Shown: in pieces, positions 28,760-37,538 of the stretch
Numbering within the stretch: the first letter of the stretch is position 1
How the letters are laid out: every line of letters starts with the position of its first letter
Source of the DNA: RFSX01 sp965248155
GTDB taxonomy: Bacteria > Bacteroidota > Bacteroidia > Chitinophagales > Saprospiraceae
NCBI GenBank assembly: GCA_965248155.1
Contig: CBDFIO010000001.1
Coordinates: 1,426,001 to 1,490,000 of the forward strand
Direction: 5' to 3'
Length of the DNA: 64,000 nt
Notes under the pieces: model-generated
Database searches by the model: none
Told to the model about the DNA's origin: nothing
Seen by the model: the letters and a program-made list of their open reading frames with translations, nothing else
Made by a program: the position numbers and the translations under genes

Positions 28760-29972
28760 AGGAACGCTTAAATAAAGATCCACTCTTAAGAAATAAAAGT
28801 GGAATAGAAATAATTATACCACCTCCGCAAGCCATCATTAGCACAAGTGATAGGGTAGACCAATCATTAATCACATCTCCAGCCACTGCAAGAGAAAGTA
28901 GAATTAAGGTCAGAGAAAATGACAATCTCGAAGCTAAACTTTGAAGAGAAAAATAACTGGTCCTATGTTCTTTTCTCACCCGGGGTGCAATTTCTGCATT
29001 CATAGGAGCAGTAACTAAAGACATTGAAAAACTTCTAAACAATAAGAGAATTATAAATACCGGATTTAAAAATAATGCCAACACACCAATTATAATAAGT
29101 TGAATCAGAACAGATATAGTACAGATAGATTTTAGGCCAAATTTCTTGACCCATTTAACGCTTTTACCAGCAGCAAAAGCACCAAAAATTCGGCTAATAG
29201 CAAATACGATTCCCGAAGTAATTGCAGTATGTAATGATAATCTTTCAAGGTCCAGGAGATTGAGATATGGCTGGTAAAATTCATATGGAATATGTGCCAG
29301 AATGAAGACCACAACCGTAAACAAAAACATCCACCTCAATTCTGGAATTTTCAAATAAGTTACTACTTGGCCCAATTGAGATTCTTCCGATTTTATAATT
29401 TCAGCAGGACCTAAATCTGGTTCATTAAATAAAAAGCAAATAATGCAAGCCGGGAAAATAAAAATTAATGAAGCTACATAGGCAAGATTAAGTTGCATAG
29501 CGCCTACAAATCCTCCCGAAAGAACAGCAAATGCTCCAGAATACTGTAACAGACTTTGAACCCTAGCTTCTAATTCGGGAAATTCATGTTCTCTGTTTAG
29601 TTCTTGCAAAGATTCATAATAGAATGCTGTATTTGTTCCAGACATAAAGGACATTCCTCCAGCCAGAACTATTTGAGCCACAGCGAAAGCAAAGAAGGAT
29701 GGAGATGAAAATCCAAATATCACATAGGATACCAAAAATAAGATTGAAGAAACAATAAGCGTTAAACGCCTACCAAATTTGTCAGAGAAAAAGCCTGACG
29801 GAACTTCTAAAAGAACGACACTTATGTAATAGATTGATTCAAGCCACAATACCTGCTTCATTTCCAAATGTTCAGTGAAGTATAGGTAGAATACTGGCAA
29901 CCATGCCATCATAGAAACAAGACACCTATAATAGGGGTAGAATTTTATATTAAAAGAGTTGTTCAGTTTCAA
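28746..29972 (-). CDS. MFS transporter
   Basis: 408 aa with 10-12 hydrophobic segments. The loop after the second helix, VPSGFFSDKFGRRLTLIV, is the major facilitator signature (G-x-x-x-D-K/R-x-G-R-R). It starts with a TTG whose TTGA overlaps the stop codon of the upstream ATPase gene; the first ATG (20 codons in) would cut into helix 1. The substrate is unknown. Confidence 0.88.
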   Translation of the reverse strand: MKLNNSFNIKFYPYYRCLVSMMAWLPVFYLYFTEHLEMKQVLWLESIYYISVVLLEVPSGFFSDKFGRRLTLIVSSILFLVSYVIFGFSSPSFFAFAVAQIVLAGGMSFMSGTNTAFYYESLQELNREHEFPELEARVQSLLQYSGAFAVLSGGFVGAMQLNLAYVASLIFIFPACIICFLFNEPDLGPAEIIKSEESQLGQVVTYLKIPELRWMFLFTVVVFILAHIPYEFYQPYLNLLDLERLSLHTAITSGIVFAISRIFGAFAAGKSVKWVKKFGLKSICTISVLIQLIIIGVLALFLNPVFIILLLFRSFSMSLVTAPMNAEIAPRVRKEHRTSYFSLQSLASRLSFSLTLILLSLAVAGDVINDWSTLSLVLMMACGGGIIISIPLLFLKSGSLFKRSSTNF

Positions 29973-30628
29973 TATTTCTCAACGACTTTCCCCTCAATCA
30001 TTTCTAAACATCGATCACTCAATGATGCGAGTTCCTGATTGTGAGTAACAATAACAAATGTTTGATTCAATTCTGATTTGAGGTTGACGATCAGTTGATG
30101 TAATTCTGTTGAAGTTTGGGTATCAAGATTTCCTGTTGGTTCATCAGCAAAAACAATAGCTGGTTTATTGATGAGAGCTCTGGCAATTGCAACGCGCTGT
30201 TGCTCTCCACCAGAAAGCTCATTTGGTTTATGATCTAATCTTTCTTTAAGAGATAAATAATCCAATAGTTTTTCAGCTTCCACATTAGCTTGTCTTTTAG
30301 ATTTGCCATTAATCAAAGCCGGAATGCTAACATTTTCCAATGCAGTGAACTCGTTGATAAGATGATGAAATTGAAACACAAAACCAATTCTCTGATTTCT
30401 AAAAGTGGAAAGTTCCTTATTATTCAATTTATCTACTCTGATTCCATCAATTTCAACCATGCCTTTATCAGCAATATCCAAGGTTCCTAAAATATGCAAG
30501 AGGGTAGACTTCCCTGTTCCTGACTTTCCAATTATAGAAGTAATACTTGCCTGCGACATGTTAAGATCGACTCCTTTTAAGACTTCCAGACCGTCAAATG
30601 ACTTCCAAATGTTCTTCGCTATCAACAT
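29969..30628 (-). CDS. LolD-type ABC transporter ATP-binding protein
   Basis: 219 aa. Walker A GKSGTGKS at 34-41, Q-loop FQFHHLINEFTALENV, signature LSGGEQQR, Walker B AIVFADEPTG and H-loop IVTHN. The sequence fits the MacB/LolD group that drives lipoprotein release or export. No LolC/E-type permease is adjacent; the coupled downstream gene is an MFS protein. It must pair with a permease elsewhere. Confidence 0.9.
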   Translation of the reverse strand: MLIAKNIWKSFDGLEVLKGVDLNMSQASITSIIGKSGTGKSTLLHILGTLDIADKGMVEIDGIRVDKLNNKELSTFRNQRIGFVFQFHHLINEFTALENVSIPALINGKSKRQANVEAEKLLDYLSLKERLDHKPNELSGGEQQRVAIARALINKPAIVFADEPTGNLDTQTSTELHQLIVNLKSELNQTFVIVTHNQELASLSDRCLEMIEGKVVEKY

Positions 30629-30722
30629 GCAGCTAAGCTATTAAATTTATAATTAATAAAATGTAGATATTCCTATCTTTTGCAGATGGTCATTTGGAGA
30701 TATTCTATAATTTTGTGCACAT

Positions 30723-31922
30723 ATGAAAATACTCACCCTTAGCAAGAAATTTCCTTATCCCATTAAAGATGGTGAGTCTGTTGCTATTCAATCTATGAGC
30801 AAAGGATTTGTTGCTAACAATTGTGAGGTCAGCTTACTTGCATTGAATACTTCCAAACATTTTTACCATTCGAAAATCAGGCCTCAAGCTTTAGAACACT
30901 ACAAAAATATTGATTCAGTATTTATTGATACATCAATAAATTATAGAAAAGCTCTAATAAATGTATTCGGAAAATCGTCCTTTAATATTCAACGATTTAA
31001 CAATGAAAGATTCCATTTAAGACTCAAGAAGATATTGCAAAACGAAAAATTTGATGTTATTCAAATAGAGTCACTATATATGGCACCATATATAGATACT
31101 ATAAGAGAAAATTCGAATGCCATAATTTCTATGCGCTCTCATAATATTGAATCTGAAATTTGGGATAATTTGTCAAAAGGCAGTTCAAATCCAATTAAAA
31201 AATGGTACTACAAATTATGTGCGGATAGGTTACATAACTATGAAGTATCTCAGTTTACTCGCTACGATACACTAATCCCAATTAGCGAAACGGATTATAA
31301 AAAATATCATAACCTCAATTATGGAAATCCTTATTGTATATCTCCAGTAGGCTTTGATACGTCCATATATAGTTATAAAAAAACTACAGATGAAGGAAAT
31401 CTCAAATTGGGGTATATAGGATCTTTAGATTGGAAACCCAATATTGAAGGTGTAGCTTGGTTTCTGAAAAATGCCTGGCAAAAAATTTATAAGAGGTATC
31501 AAAATATTGAATTTCACTTAGCGGGAAGAAATGCACCGGATCAACTTAAAAACAACGATGCCAATAATATCATATTTCATGGAGAAGTTGATAGTGCAAT
31601 TGAATTTCTCAAACAATTAGACATTGTAGTTGTCCCATTATTTTCCGGAAGTGGAATCCGAGTTAAAATATTAGAGAGTATGGCTATGGGCAAAATAGTC
31701 CTTTCCACAGAGAAAGGCTTTGAAGGCATTCCAATTGAAGATTCAGTCAATGGATTTCTTTTTGAAACAGAAAATGAAATTATTGAAGCATTAGACAAGT
31801 GTAAAAATGATAAGGAGTTAAAGTCAAGGATTGAGCATAATGCTCAAAGCCTCGTATCAGATACTTTCGATTTCAATGTTTTGTCAAAGAAAGTTGTCGA
31901 TCATTACAAATCTCTCATATAG
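30723..31922 (+). CDS. Glycosyltransferase, GT4-like
   Basis: 399 aa GT-B enzyme. The N-terminal acceptor domain begins LTLSKKFPYPIKDGES. The C-terminal donor domain has LGYIGSLDWKPNIEGVAWF, FHLAGRN, IIFHGEV and the end of the nucleotide-sugar site VVPLFSGSGIRVKILESMAMGK. It probably builds a cell-surface glycan. A TAATTTTG box at 30708-30715 lies very close to the start. The next gene is a diverged paralogue in the same direction. Confidence 0.9.
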   Translation: MKILTLSKKFPYPIKDGESVAIQSMSKGFVANNCEVSLLALNTSKHFYHSKIRPQALEHYKNIDSVFIDTSINYRKALINVFGKSSFNIQRFNNERFHLRLKKILQNEKFDVIQIESLYMAPYIDTIRENSNAIISMRSHNIESEIWDNLSKGSSNPIKKWYYKLCADRLHNYEVSQFTRYDTLIPISETDYKKYHNLNYGNPYCISPVGFDTSIYSYKKTTDEGNLKLGYIGSLDWKPNIEGVAWFLKNAWQKIYKRYQNIEFHLAGRNAPDQLKNNDANNIIFHGEVDSAIEFLKQLDIVVVPLFSGSGIRVKILESMAMGKIVLSTEKGFEGIPIEDSVNGFLFETENEIIEALDKCKNDKELKSRIEHNAQSLVSDTFDFNVLSKKVVDHYKSLI

Positions 31923-31941
31923 ATTCACAATTTTTACTTAA

Positions 31942-33105
31942 GTGAAAGTATTAATCATATCATCCAGGTTTCCATATCCTCTGGACAAGGGTGACAAACT
32001 AAGACTATACTATCAGATAAAGGAGTTAAGTAAGCATTTTGAAATCGTACTTATTTCTATAGTTGACGATACTTTTAAATCAAGTGACAAAATTCACCTG
32101 GAAGCTTTTTGTCATCGTTTGTATACCTTCCGGATATCAAAGTTAAGCTCTGGCATCAGCACTCTGAAGTCAATTTTACTTTCAAAGCAAATTCCTGCTC
32201 AAACTGCATATTTCTATCACTCTGGTATCAATAAAAAATTTCAGAAAATCCTGGATGAAGAAGCCCCTGATCATATATACTGTCAATTATTAAGAGTAGC
32301 TCCATATGTTGCCAATCGGACAATACCAAAAACTTTAGATTACATGGATGCTTTTAGCACCGGAGCATTATTGCGTTCACAATCGGGATCAATTCTTCAC
32401 AAATGGTTTTGGAAAAGGGAACATAAAAAGCTTAAATTATTTGAGAAAAATCAAAGTCAATTATTTAAGCATTTAACGATAATATCTGAACTGGACAAAA
32501 AGCGTTTGGAATTAGGTAGAGATGTGCAGGTCATACATAATGGAATCGACAACCGGTTTTATAACAACCATTCAAATTTGTCTTCATTTGATGCTGTCTT
32601 TGTAGGCAACTTGGGATATTACCCGAATGCAATGGCAGTAAATTATATAGCAAAAAAAATAATTCCTGGATTCAAGGAGATTTATAAAAAAGAATTGTCT
32701 GTCAATATCGTAGGTCCTTTGAGCGAAAAACTTCTTCATCTTCAAAGTCCTCAGCTAAAAATATCAGGATATTATGAAAATGTCATTGATGGTTATAACT
32801 CTGGTAAGATCTTTTTAGCCCCACTATTTAAAGGAATTGGACAACAAAATAAAATTCTTGAAGCAATGGCTATTGGTTTACCCTGTATAGCCACATCTGA
32901 TGTTGCTGAGGCTCTTCACTTAGAACATAAGGTAAATGTTCTTGTAGCGAATGATGTTTATAATTTCTGTCATGCAATAAATGAGCTTTTGTCTGACGGG
33001 TCGCTATATTCTATCATCCAGAAAAATGCAAGGCAATTAGTCGAACGGAAATTTCAATGGGATAAAGTTTGCAGACCTCTTATTGAACTAATAAAAAATA
33101 GCTAA
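31942..33105 (+). CDS. Glycosyltransferase, GT4-like (paralogue of the preceding gene)
   Basis: 387 aa. It has the same layout as the upstream enzyme: IISSRFPYPLDKGDKLRLYY at the N-terminus, FVGNLGYYPN, NIVGPLSE, ISGYYENV and LAPLFKGIGQQNKILEAMAIGLP in the donor domain. It starts with GTG 20 nt after the previous stop, so the two are probably co-transcribed. They would act on the same glycan. Confidence 0.9.
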   Translation: MKVLIISSRFPYPLDKGDKLRLYYQIKELSKHFEIVLISIVDDTFKSSDKIHLEAFCHRLYTFRISKLSSGISTLKSILLSKQIPAQTAYFYHSGINKKFQKILDEEAPDHIYCQLLRVAPYVANRTIPKTLDYMDAFSTGALLRSQSGSILHKWFWKREHKKLKLFEKNQSQLFKHLTIISELDKKRLELGRDVQVIHNGIDNRFYNNHSNLSSFDAVFVGNLGYYPNAMAVNYIAKKIIPGFKEIYKKELSVNIVGPLSEKLLHLQSPQLKISGYYENVIDGYNSGKIFLAPLFKGIGQQNKILEAMAIGLPCIATSDVAEALHLEHKVNVLVANDVYNFCHAINELLSDGSLYSIIQKNARQLVERKFQWDKVCRPLIELIKNS

Positions 33106-33137
33106 CATTATAATACGTATATATATTTTTCTTATAT

Positions 33138-33644
33138 ATGCCTTTTAATAATAATAAACGAAAATCAGGAATGAATAAAATAGATGAACCTCATCCACTT
33201 AATGATGTATCAGAATTTCATAAAACCTTTGAAATGCCAGTTAATCAGACACCTTCAATCCCAGCGGCTGACAGATGCAGATTAAGAATAAATCTGATTG
33301 AAGAAGAATTAAATGAACTCAAAGAAGCTATTGAAGATAATGATCTTATTGAAGTAGCTGATGCCTTTTGTGATTTACAATATGTTTTGTCAGGTGCAAT
33401 CTTAGAGTTCGGATTAGGTGTAAAGTTCAAATCTTTATTCGAAGAAGTCCAAAGGTCTAATATGAGTAAAACCTGCAAGAGTAGGGCAGAGGCCGAAGCG
33501 ACACAACAACATTATCTCGATAAAGACGGTACAGTTTCTGAGATTGTACATCGTGGAGATGAATTTATTGTATATAGAAAAGAAGATAAAAAAGTTCTTA
33601 AATCAATTAATTATTCCAAAGCCAATTTAGAGCAGTTTTTATAA
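33138..33644 (+). CDS. MazG-like nucleoside triphosphate pyrophosphohydrolase
   Basis: 168 aa. The all-alpha NTP pyrophosphatase motif is present: LIEEELNELKEAIEDND (EExxE) followed by EVADAFCDLQYVLSGAILEFG (ExxD), which binds magnesium. The C-terminal half (KDGTVSEIVHRGDEFIVYRKEDKKVLKS) is an extra beta-rich extension. A second ATG at 33171, preceded by AGGA, could be the true start. It may clean the nucleotide pool or act in another diphosphate hydrolysis. Confidence 0.8.
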   Translation: MPFNNNKRKSGMNKIDEPHPLNDVSEFHKTFEMPVNQTPSIPAADRCRLRINLIEEELNELKEAIEDNDLIEVADAFCDLQYVLSGAILEFGLGVKFKSLFEEVQRSNMSKTCKSRAEAEATQQHYLDKDGTVSEIVHRGDEFIVYRKEDKKVLKSINYSKANLEQFL

Positions 33645-34436
33645 ATTCAAAAGTCTATTCTTCAGTTCATCTTTTGATATCAAACTAGGATCTATTTCGA
33701 TGATGAAGTTCATGGATTGTGGTGAGATAACATTTTCTGAGTAGTAAAATTCACCAGACTCCAATTCACTGATACTAATAATTTTACCTATTGAATCCTC
33801 GGGAAGACGAATCTTTTCTGAACAAAATTCTGAATCAGATACGAAGTTCAATTTTGTTAAATAATTATAGTTATTAAGAACGAGATAAGAGATTGTATTC
33901 AATTCAGAATATGATGAAGGAAGTTCAATGCAAATCGAATATTCTATATAAAATTCCGGGATCAAGTTTGCAATTGCATACCAACCTGGTTTTGTTATTT
34001 CAATTTCATACCCGCTTACAGAGATACTCTCTCCTGAATCAGATACTTCAGTCCAATTTGTATAAACAGCAGTATTAGTAAGCTCTTCAATTCCAAAATC
34101 CCATAAGAGTGATCCATTTTCAATCGATCCTCTTCCAAGGACTAATTTGTCATACAATTGTTCAGAGGGGAATCGTAAAATGACGTTTTTCGAACTTAAT
34201 ATATCAAGGCTATTATTATTAAGTCGCGCATCAAAATAAATGGCCTGAATGTGATTATATGTAATGAGCTGGTTATAGTGATCTGCATTCTGAAGAATGT
34301 GATCTGCATATGACTTTAGTTCAATAATATTGAGATCAAACTCAATAGCTTGATTCTCAGATTTACTAACAAAAGTACCTGGTAGAAAATCGATTTGAGC
34401 GCCATAATTCGTTTTAACGACCATTATGGTCAGCAT
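33639..34436 (-). CDS. Body of a DUF-type lipoprotein, apparently separated from its signal by a frameshift
   Basis: 265 aa beta-rich protein of unknown family with no signal peptide in this frame. The segment from FLPGTFVSKSENQAIEFDLNIIEL onward looks like an extracytoplasmic beta-sandwich domain. Just upstream, in another frame, a 59-codon ORF starts with a good lipoprotein signal and overlaps this frame by 23 nt. Together they would make one ~315-aa lipoprotein. The true join is probably in 34416-34440. Its 3' end overlaps the convergent MazG-like gene by 6 nt. Confidence 0.6.
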   Translation of the reverse strand: MLTIMVVKTNYGAQIDFLPGTFVSKSENQAIEFDLNIIELKSYADHILQNADHYNQLITYNHIQAIYFDARLNNNSLDILSSKNVILRFPSEQLYDKLVLGRGSIENGSLLWDFGIEELTNTAVYTNWTEVSDSGESISVSGYEIEITKPGWYAIANLIPEFYIEYSICIELPSSYSELNTISYLVLNNYNYLTKLNFVSDSEFCSEKIRLPEDSIGKIISISELESGEFYYSENVISPQSMNFIIEIDPSLISKDELKNRLLNL

Positions 34437-34593
34437 TATCTAAAGTCAGAACCTGAGAAGTATTAGGGATGAACTCAGCCATTGATTGTAATGGGCCTTC
34501 ATGTTCGTCAGGTATGAATACTTCTGAGTCTTGATAACAACCAATACTCAAAATAAATAACAGGGGCAAAATCGGTTTAAACAAATTTCTCAT
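34414..34593 (-). pseudogene. Lipoprotein signal and N-terminus, frameshifted from the following ORF
   Basis: 59 codons. MRNLFKPILPLLFILSIGC is a clear lipoprotein signal with Cys19, followed by YQDSEVFIPDEHEGPLQSM. The frame ends at TAA only because it is offset by one from the downstream 265-aa frame, with which it overlaps. Either a real one-base indel, a programmed frameshift or a sequencing error would explain this. Confidence 0.6.
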
Positions 34594-34655
34594 TTTTTGG
34601 TGATAAGGATTTCAGGTAAGATACATACAAAATAGGAAATGCTGCCTGGAATATT

Positions 34656-35984
34656 CTACAATCTATATTTAATGCCAGTTGTCAGACCAACTTTCGTATA
34701 ACGTTGTGAAATAGGATTGTCTTTCAAACTAAAACTGTTAGGATAATATCTCAAGTTAGCTCCGGCATAAAGGGATATATTCTCATTGATGTCGGCTTCC
34801 AGATTTATACCTCCTGTATAACTAAAACCGATATTGGTTTTAAAATATTCGCTATCTCCTTGCTGTGAAGATCCGTAGGCAATTGGAAAATTATTAAGGC
34901 CTAGCATCTGTCCGGAATTAGATGAAGTAATATTAATCATTACACCTCCTTTCAAACTTAATCGAAATTTTTCTCCAACAGGAAATTCAAAACCTATGAC
35001 AAGAGGAATATCTATCTGATTAAAGTTATTGTAGATGCTGACTTCGTTGATTCCAGTTTGTTGTAAGACAATTGTATCTGAATGGATAATTGTATCTATA
35101 TCATTTAAGATCATAGTATCAATTGTAATTACAGTACTATTTTTAATAGCGTTTTCATCTTTATATTTAAATCGGGTATTGAGCCTGTCAAATGAAATCC
35201 CTGATTCAGCGATTAAGCCATTGTCAAACTGAAAACCTAATCCTAAGGTTGCAGAATATGAAAACGCGTTGCTTTCGGTGAGTTCACGAGACTCTTTGTA
35301 ATCTACAAATTCAGCTTTTCTTGCTTTTAATGTCAGAAGTGAAACTCCTGAGACAAGTTCTGTATATGCATAAAACCCAGGATGGTAGATTTCAAAATCT
35401 GGACATTCAGAACCCGTATTTGTGTATTCAGAAAAATACGGATCTAACATTTCTTTAGCTCTAACTGATCCTTTAATAGTACTTGTGCTAGAAGGTGTTC
35501 TGGCATTTGATTTCAAAATCTGGTCAGGCTTAGAAACAGAAACTGTATTCGAATATATTTCTTCGTTCTCAGATTCTTGATCAACAAATTCAGGAATTAA
35601 AAATGTCTGATTCAATTCAGGAGAAGGATCTGTAGCTGGAAGCTTAGTAGCACTCCTTTCGGAAGTTGCAACTTTTGAAATCTTGGCCACGCTAGCCTGC
35701 AGAATAGGGATATTATCAGCATCTGTTGAATGAATGTCTAATGCTGCAAGCGACCTGATTGATTCAGGAATATCTACAACTTTAGTACGTTCAGTGTTAA
35801 AGTAATCAATATTCTGTAGCAAAAGGATAGGGCTTAAGAAGAAGGGTAGTAGAAAGAAAAACCAAAACCTAGATTTGTCTTTCTCGATAATAATCCTCGA
35901 CTCAATAGCTTCCCATACACTTTCAGAGACAGGCATCTCTGCGTTAAAAAGCTTTTTCTTAATATTTTTATCAAACAGATTCAA
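34656..35984 (-). CDS. Anti-sigma-like N-terminus fused to an outer-membrane beta-barrel (PorT-like)
   Basis: 442 aa. Residues 1-40 look like the cytoplasmic part of an anti-sigma factor (KKLFNAEMPVSESVWEAIESRI). One transmembrane helix follows (RFWFFFLLPFFLSPILLL), then a ~130-residue low-complexity periplasmic linker, then a C-terminal beta-barrel domain with alternating strands ending GLTTGIKYRL. It starts with TTG, and TTGA overlaps the stop codon of the sigma gene, so the two are translated together. It would hold the sigma factor at the inner membrane while reaching towards the outer membrane. Confidence 0.75.
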   Translation of the reverse strand: MNLFDKNIKKKLFNAEMPVSESVWEAIESRIIIEKDKSRFWFFFLLPFFLSPILLLQNIDYFNTERTKVVDIPESIRSLAALDIHSTDADNIPILQASVAKISKVATSERSATKLPATDPSPELNQTFLIPEFVDQESENEEIYSNTVSVSKPDQILKSNARTPSSTSTIKGSVRAKEMLDPYFSEYTNTGSECPDFEIYHPGFYAYTELVSGVSLLTLKARKAEFVDYKESRELTESNAFSYSATLGLGFQFDNGLIAESGISFDRLNTRFKYKDENAIKNSTVITIDTMILNDIDTIIHSDTIVLQQTGINEVSIYNNFNQIDIPLVIGFEFPVGEKFRLSLKGGVMINITSSNSGQMLGLNNFPIAYGSSQQGDSEYFKTNIGFSYTGGINLEADINENISLYAGANLRYYPNSFSLKDNPISQRYTKVGLTTGIKYRL

Positions 35985-36541
35985 CCAGCCATTCTTTTAA
36001 TAGTCAATAATTTATCCTTGAGCATATTTCTTGCTTTGACCAATTGTGATCGCGATGTACTTTCACCTATTCCCAGTAGCTCAGCAATATCTTTATGACT
36101 ATATCCTTCTATAACATAAAGACTAAATACAGTTTTATATCCATCAGGTAATTTCTGAATCAGTTTCATAATTTCCTGACTAGAAAGATCATCGATAGCA
36201 TTTGGTGTGTTATCAAAAATCTGGTGGTCAGAAATATCAGAGTAATTGTACCTGATAACATATCGTTGTCTGTATTTCAAAGCTGTATTGATCATTACTC
36301 TTTTCATCCAAGCTTCAAATGAACCCTGGCCGCTATAAAGATCCAGCTTATTAAATATTCGAACAAATCCTTCCTGAAGAATATCTTCGGCTTCATTATA
36401 GTCGCGCGCAAAGCGGAAACATAAAGCCATCATTTTTCTGGAATAAACATCGAATAGTTGCTTACAGGCAATCCTATCTCCTTCTAGGCAAAGCCTAATT
36501 AACTCCTGCTCGGTGTAGTTATTTAGAATTAAAGGAGACAT
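35981..36541 (-). CDS. ECF-type RNA polymerase sigma factor
   Basis: 186 aa. Sigma-70 region 2 is at ~25-95 (FDVYSRKMMALCFRFARDYNEAEDILQEGFVRIFNKL) and region 4 at ~125-180 (IQKLPDGYKTVFSLYVIEGYSHKDIAELLGIGESTSRSQLVKAR). It is coupled to the anti-sigma/barrel gene downstream, which presumably controls it. Targets are unknown. Confidence 0.94.
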   Translation of the reverse strand: MSPLILNNYTEQELIRLCLEGDRIACKQLFDVYSRKMMALCFRFARDYNEAEDILQEGFVRIFNKLDLYSGQGSFEAWMKRVMINTALKYRQRYVIRYNYSDISDHQIFDNTPNAIDDLSSQEIMKLIQKLPDGYKTVFSLYVIEGYSHKDIAELLGIGESTSRSQLVKARNMLKDKLLTIKRMAG

Positions 36542-36596
36542 TATTCGTCAATATATTATAAAAGATACTATAAGTTACAATTTTGTTGCCTGACTA

Positions 36597-37412
36597 TCAA
36601 GCTTCTTCATCAAGTATCGCATCATCAATTATTTCATTTCCATCACCATCTAAATCTTGAAATCCTGCTGCCGGAACTTCAGGTTCAGTTTTTTCAGGTG
36701 TTTCAGCCGGTTCATGGATAGTTATTTTGCCTTCAGAAAAAGCATCATACTGTCCTGAGGCATACTTGTCTGCCTTAGAAAAAAAATCATCTTTATCATC
36801 TAATAAAGATTCACCGGTAGACAAATCTTCTTCTGCAAAGTCTCTTTTGGGTTTTGCTTTTTCGGCTTCAGCCCAATCCTGTGCCTTCTCCATCGTTTCA
36901 TCCAATTTTTCGGATATCTTTTCACTGGCTTCTTTGGCTTTATCTACAAGATCATCTTTTACATCAAGTACTTTTTCACCTACATTCTCACTGAATGATT
37001 TTGATTTCTCCAAGATCTCAGATCCCTTTTCAATCACTTTTTCGCCAACATTCTCAGATATTTCTCCTGCCTTATCCAGAATCGTAGATCCAGCAGATAT
37101 TATTTTCTCACCAACGTCTTCTGTGATTTCAGCTGCTTTTTGAACAACAGGATTTTCTGATATATCTTCTGCAATATCTGATACTTTCTCTTTTGTTCTT
37201 TCAATAAGTTCAGAGGAATTTTCTATTATAGAATCTTTTAACCCTGAAGTTTTTTCAGCTACTATTTCACTGGTTTTATTGGCAACATCCTTGGTTTTCT
37301 CAATCAGTTCAGCTCCACTTTCTTTTACCGCCTCTGTCGTTTTCTCTTTCACTGTCTTACTTACAGCTGTAGCACCGAAAAATATTTTCTTTAAATCATT
37401 AAGTATTCCCAT
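36597..37412 (-). CDS. Amphipathic repeat protein with an EF-hand-like C-terminus
   Basis: 271 aa, no signal peptide. Residues ~15-190 are highly charged repeats of about 11-22 residues rich in Lys, Glu, Ser and Val (ENVGEKVIEKGSEILEKSK and variants), like YtxH/LEA/apolipoprotein-type amphipathic helices. Near the C-terminus, DLDGDGNEIIDDA matches a calcium-binding EF-hand/dockerin loop. It may protect proteins or bind a membrane. Family and role are unknown. Confidence 0.7.
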   Translation of the reverse strand: MGILNDLKKIFFGATAVSKTVKEKTTEAVKESGAELIEKTKDVANKTSEIVAEKTSGLKDSIIENSSELIERTKEKVSDIAEDISENPVVQKAAEITEDVGEKIISAGSTILDKAGEISENVGEKVIEKGSEILEKSKSFSENVGEKVLDVKDDLVDKAKEASEKISEKLDETMEKAQDWAEAEKAKPKRDFAEEDLSTGESLLDDKDDFFSKADKYASGQYDAFSEGKITIHEPAETPEKTEPEVPAAGFQDLDGDGNEIIDDAILDEEA

Positions 37413-37420
37413 TAGTATAT

Positions 37421-37438
37421 TAGCTTTTTATAAAGCTA
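37421..37438. repeat. Palindrome in a divergent intergenic region
   Basis: TAGCTTT and AAAGCTA form a perfect 7-bp dyad with a 4-nt centre, 8 nt upstream of the minus-strand start codon at 37412. It could be an operator or a short hairpin in the leader. There is no other evidence. Confidence 0.3.
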
Positions 37439-37538
37439 GTAAAAAGTCAATGAAACATTAAATTAAACTCCTATTATATAAAGTCTATTATTAGTCAGAC
37501 TATTTATTAAACTTTGTAATCCTCATTATCAATATGCT

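Noticed and set aside
30708..30715. TAATTTTG as promoter of the first glycosyltransferase gene
   Set aside because: A start point would fall at or right before the ATG, and no TTG lies at 17-23 nt; kept only as a note in the gene entry.
36727..37143. Open frame of 138 codons, Ser/Phe-rich, on the plus strand
   Set aside because: It is the mirror of the Glu/Lys/Ser-rich repeats on the minus strand; composition is that of a shadow frame and no motif is seen.
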